NCBI GenBank assembly: GCA_964058805.1
Contig: CAXKVV010002103.1
Location: 1 to 19,239, forward strand
Length of the DNA: 19,239 bases
DNA from: Schoenoplectus triqueter
Lineage: Eukaryota > Streptophyta > Magnoliopsida > Poales > Cyperaceae
Reading direction: 5' to 3'
Position numbers and translations under genes: made by a program. Positions within the stretch are counted from its first letter, which is position 1, and the number at the start of each line of letters is the position of its first letter. Below the pieces are notes generated by a model. It searched no databases and had not been told where the DNA came from. It saw only the letters and a list, made by a program, of their open reading frames with translations. Positions 10,901 through 16,900 of this stretch are shown here, in pieces.

Positions 10901-13900
10901 CCTGTGCCATTATTTCCGTTCCGCAAATCTCCTTTTGTTGAATCATGTTTGCAAACAACTCACCAACTTAAAGTGGGCTAATGGGGGGAATAAACAGCTT
11001 GTCCATGACAATTTCCTCTTAATTTTATCAAGCTCATGATGATGAATTTCATTGGGATTCAGGCTTAGTAATTATTTTATTACACCCACTTAAATTTTAT
11101 TAGCATCCATGCTTCCTTAAGTTTTCTGTAATTTGAAATGATTGACAGCCGGAAAATTTTATTTTGTTTCATAAAAGCGCAACCTTCACTTCCAAAGGCT
11201 GCTCCTCCACAAGGAGGTGATTTTCAAGCAAGTCCACCTACACCAGCCATTGTATCACCACCCAAAGGTACATGCATGTATATCCTTGTAACTTCCCTCT
11301 TGCAAACCTCATGTTTATGTTTGACTTTCTTTTTTTGCAACAAATATCCTGCCAAAATTGGCAACTTGGTCAACATATGTTGTAGGTATTTCAAACATTA
11401 CTCAGCTCTTTATTGTGGGCTAATACAGGCAATGAGTACCTACTTTCCTTTTTTTTTTTTTTAAAAGAAGTGGTACAAAGTACCACCTGTTTCAACTTTC
11501 ATAGAATCAATCTCAAAATTTGCAATAAAAAAAACTTCCCCCGGATCCTTTTTGCAATATGTAAATATATATTGAACAAATAAAGTGAAATTTGAAGCCC
11601 TTCCCAGACTCCCAATAAAATTCATTATTATATCACTTCGTTAGATTAAGTGAATTAAGTCCGGGGTATACATTTCATAGTTAGAAGTGAAATTCTTGAA
11701 TTTATGAAAGATGAACAACTGTAAAAGCATTTTCCAAGGATATATTAATTTATCAAGAACGAAAGTTGGGTACAAAGACAATCAAATACTGTCCTAGTCT
11801 CAACCATAAACTATGCCAACTAAGGATCGGCGGATTTCATTTTGTCACTAGGACTTGATATGCTATCAAATTCTTTAATTATTTTTCAATTTGAAATCAT
11901 TGAGAACATGAATTTATTATTGTTTGATATAGTGCAACCCTCACTTCCAAAAGGAAGTGTTTTTCAAGAAAGTCCACCACCGCCACAAGCCATTCTACAA
12001 CCTCCTACATGTACATGCTTCAACATTTTTGTAATCTAGTTCATGTCTTGCCAAAACAGGCATAGTGAATTTGACCATATTGGAAAACAAAAATGAGATA
12101 TTTTTCCAAATTTTTGCAACATGAGGCACAATGTTTTAATTTTCTTCTTGAATCAGATTCCCTTTTAGAGGAGAAAATGAAAGAAAATAAAAAAAAATAG
12201 ATTAGTTAACGATACATTCTATTGTAAAATTTAAAGGATATATAAGTTTTTATCTCCTATTAAAGTTTTGAGGAGGGTTCAAATGTCTCCACGTTTTGGT
12301 TTTCAATAACAAAAATTTTAAAACTAAAATGTCAAAATAAAACCGCTAGATTTCATCTATATCATATTCTCTTCGTGAATACAAAAAAAATATTCTCTTT
12401 CATTTTCATTTTAGATGAATTAGTTAGTTGAAAAGTTAGTCTAAAATCAACGTTCAGAAATTATTCATGTTAGTGTATTTATTGCAAGCTCTTCATGTTA
12501 CATAAAATTATGCTCAAATATCATAATTTTTAATCCATGTATAAATAAAGTGATATCAATCAAATCTAATAGTTTTAAACTTTAGTTTGTTATTTTAGTT
12601 TAAAAAAAATTGTTATTCAAAAATAAAAAAGTAAAAAATAAAGGCACCAAAAGTGGGGGCATTTGAACCCTCCTCTTAGGTTCCATAAGTTTTGTGAGTC
12701 TTCCAAGTTTTTAAGAATTCTATGTGATCGATTACATTGTTATTTTCTCTTTGATATAGCGCAACCGTCACTTCCAAAGACACCTCCTCCACAACAAAGA
12801 AATTCTCAAGCAAGTCCTCCTGCAGGCAGTACTCCAGCTGTAGTAGCACCTCCTAGAAGTACTCGCTTTTTCCATATTTACATTTTTTTTATGTGCTACT
12901 TTTTGCAATTTAGGGATTGCATGTAATCAAATTTGCAGAAAACTCTTCAAGTTTAACATTTTTGTAACTTCAACAACATGACTTGAAGATTCCAGTATAA
13001 GAAAGAGCTAAACCTATAAAAAATGAACACATCAGCCCCGTAAAATGTTCCTGTTAGTCAATCAGTTAGTTAATAAAAAGTTATCAGAAGAGAATGATGA
13101 AAGAAAGTGAAATAAGAGAAACTAGCCAGACCACTGAACTCCCGGCAAGAGTGTGACTTTTATACAAAGAGACTATGAATTTATTGATTGGTTCTTATTT
13201 TCAAGTGTTTATATCAGAAAATACTTGGTGTATGCTCCTTGGGTACCTGATACAGCAACACCTGTATTTAGGTTTCCAAAAGTTATAATAAACTGACAAT
13301 GTGATTTCTTTTTCTTGTTAAAGATCAACCTTCAGTTCTGTTCAAAGATAAGTTTTGAATTAAGAATTATATAATAGATTAGGGACTTATTTGTAAGATG
13401 TAATCTTTATAAGCCCTAGGGTTGAGAAGTGAAATTAATTTTTTTTCCCCAAAAATCAATTTCAACTAGTTCCATACTCGCCTCCTCCACAAGGAAGTGA
13501 TCTTGGGGCAAGTCCCCCTACAAGCAATACGGCAGGCACTGTACCACCTCCTACATGTAATTTCCCCTGCAATCCTTGTTATATTCTCAATATTATTGTT
13601 GTGCTGATACCAAATTTTATTTGTGGATATTTGCAACAGACACCAATATAATTTGGTCAAATATTCTGGAGTTGCTTAAAAATATGTAACTAGCCAACTA
13701 TGTAAAGCAACAGTAAACTCTAGAATAATGTCTTCAGTGTATAGGAACATGTGCTGTGGTCCATGTGTGATGTGATCATGTGTCTTAAAAAGCAAAGGAT
13801 TGATGAAAAGGAAAAAAAAAGAAGAAGATCAAACTGGCCCTGAAAAATCTCAAAGTATTTACTTCAAAGAAAATACATATATTATACTTACAAAGGATCG

Positions 13901-16900
13901 ATCAAATTGCACCTATCTTATCCATTCATTCTTTTTTTTTTCATCTGAGTTTTCAGCCGAGAGAACAGCACCAGCTAATCCTCCAAGCATACAACCAAGT
14001 ACTGGATATCCAACTTCACCAAGGACTCCTGCTCCTTGTAAACATAGAGAAATCCTTTATTTAAATTTGAATTTAATTTACATTCTCTTCTGCTCTTCAC
14101 CTTCTTTTTGCTGAATTTTGAACAGCTCAAAGAAATGTCGCTGCTAAGCCGCCGATGGACCAACCAATTATTAAAAGAGCACCTCCATCAAGGGCACAAG
14201 CACCAGGTACAGGATTGGAAACTTGCATACAATCATGTCACAAGCTAAATTTTTTAATAGCGGAAATTGGATTGAATAATTAAACCAAGGATTTCAGGAA
14301 TGAAGCACTGTTACCAGATTAATTTGCAGTATACTGGTGATGAACCAAATTCTGTAAAGTATCATCCTTCTTATTATATTTTGCCATTTCACTCTGAATA
14401 AATACATCTAGGCCAATTACCACTTACCACCCTTTACCATTTCTTACAATCAAACATAAGATATTGCATTTATAATTTGCAAAAATGCTTGAACTAGCGT
14501 GCTGTGTAAATAATGTTCAGGGCACGCGCTGTCTCCAGTGAGCACGAAACCTAACAATAACTGGACATCTCCTGTACCAGTAGAAGGTACATGAAATAAT
14601 ATTTCTCTGGCATATATCTCTCATTTATAGGCAACTTTCCTAGCCTTTTGTTTATAAAGTAATTAGATTGACAAGAACGTTTTTGTAATACTACAAGTTG
14701 CCCCAACCTCTCATTTTACATTAATATTCCAAAGTCTGAGACTGAATGACTAAACTGAGTTGGTCTAGATCACAATGATGAGTTGTGTGTGCAACAAGTT
14801 TGTCAGTTCTTTGTTTTATACAAAAATCTAGAAGCAAAAGCTTAACAAGCCAACACTTGTTTGTTGCACTTACTTGACCTGTTATTTATAGGGGAGTGAT
14901 CCCTTGATAATTGACAATGGGTTATTTTGACAATCTTGAAATGAGTTTTTAAATAAATATGAAAAAAAAATCAAAAATAGAAAAAATATAGATATATTCT
15001 TTTACTTATAGATTGACAGTGTTTCAAATTTCGTGCAATTTCATTATCATTTGATAATCCATCAAAAACCAACAAAATTTTATATAATTTACAATGGTTC
15101 CAATTTAACGATCTTTGATGGACTGTCAAACGATAATGAAATTGCGTGACATTTGAAATACTATCAATCTGTAAGTAAAAGAAGTATATCTATAATTTTT
15201 TTTTTTTCTATTTTTAAGATTTTTTTCGTATTTATTTAAAAATTCATTGTCAAGATTGTCAGAATAACCATTGTCAACGGGAGGGACTCCTCTTATTTAC
15301 ATATTGCAGTTAATTTTTGACCTGTTAGTGATGTTAGCATTAATTTTTTTTTGCAATAAGTGGAAGCTGTTTCATAAAACACTAATAATAACAATAATAG
15401 AAAACTTCCCAATTTTTTTTGACAGGATCTCCTTTGATTAGTCCACTGCCACAACAAATTCCGCAAAAACCCTCAAATGGTGCAAAGTCACCTGCAAATA
15501 TGAATGCCAGTCCTCCAGCGGAGATGTCACATGTGAGTCCCCCAGCTTCTTCAAAATTACGGCCACACCAGCAAAGATCAAGAAAAAGAGCTCCTAATCC
15601 TGCTATTGCACCCCTAAGTCCACCTCCAGAGATTCCAGGTTTATGACGTTTATTATTTAATATAAGTGATAATTACATGGTAGACAAGAAGTTAACTAAC
15701 TATACTAGACAATTCAAACTAGTTTGACCTTTTTCTTGAACATGTTCAAGGTATGGTCTAGACTGCAAGAGTATAAAATACCAACAATATGTCCTCTTTG
15801 TTAAAAATGAGGGGAAATTCCAATTTTATTCTTTAACATTGGAATTGTTGAATTAAAATGTCATACCTTTACAAAGCACTACTGAAGCTTTGACATAAAA
15901 CCGCAGAACTTCACCAGATTGCCCCCCCCCTCCTGATGAAGGAACATCCTTTCAAACAATTTGTGAAATAATTTTTACTTAAAAATATACTCGACTTCTT
16001 ATAATTTTTCACTTCACATTTTGTAATTTTTCATATGATGCTTGATATTAATACCTCTCTTTCTCCAGATCCATCACCTCTAAGTTCTCCTACTGGTAAT
16101 GAAAGTAATTCTCAAGAAACCTCTGGTTTGTATTCAATTAATTAATTTATCAGGTTTTGTTTGAATATTTAATTATTCATTTTTTGTGTCTTATTATTAT
16201 TTTTTAAATTAGGGCCTCACAAATCTCCTACCATTTCTCCACTGGTATCTCTCCCTGCCAAGCCAACTGAAGCACCACCGCAATCTGTTATGACATTACC
16301 GCCGCCACCGCCAAATTTGGGTACGTATGCTTATTTATATGTTTTTGGTTTAGTTAAAATGTGTGATTAAATCAAGTTGCACTGTTGAATCAAGGATCAT
16401 AGGATATTTAGATTTAAGGGTTATTTGGATTTGAAATTTAGCAATTAGTTCATCAAAACATAATCCTTTCCTCTAATATTTCTATATTTTCATATTTTTA
16501 TTGCTCAAAATTTTAGATTTGTAATCAATTTATTTTCATATAATATATTGTCAAAATCTTAATTCACAATCTAAATCTTAACCTGACAATTAATTCTCTG
16601 CGCAGTTGTAGTGTGTAGTGCATGTAACTAGACATGTAATATTACTTCACTGATTTAGAATCTCAATTAATACCTTGCGGATTATATCAAGTTCAAATCA
16701 AAGAAGAAAGGCCCAATGATTAAGTCAAGCCAAATTAATTGACAGACAATGCATAACATAAAAAACCGAGGCTCTTTTGTTTTTTTCCATCCTGATAAAA
16801 ACTTTACTTTTTTTTTCTTTATTTCAGGTTGTAACTACTTGACATGCCAAGAACCCTTAACAGATCCAATAATTGGGTCTCCTTGCACCTGTGTATTACC

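Noticed and set aside
13052..13468. Possible LTR beginning TGTTAGTCAATCAG in intron 8
   Set aside because: No CA terminus, second LTR, primer-binding site or target duplication could be found, and the mini-exon relic lies inside the supposed element.
13975..14163. 62-codon minus-strand frame over exons 10-11
   Set aside because: It is a shadow of two plus-strand exons that join in frame and have good splice sites.
16419..16600. Weak inverted-repeat ends in intron 15
   Set aside because: Only a few matching bases in AT-rich sequence and no target duplication.
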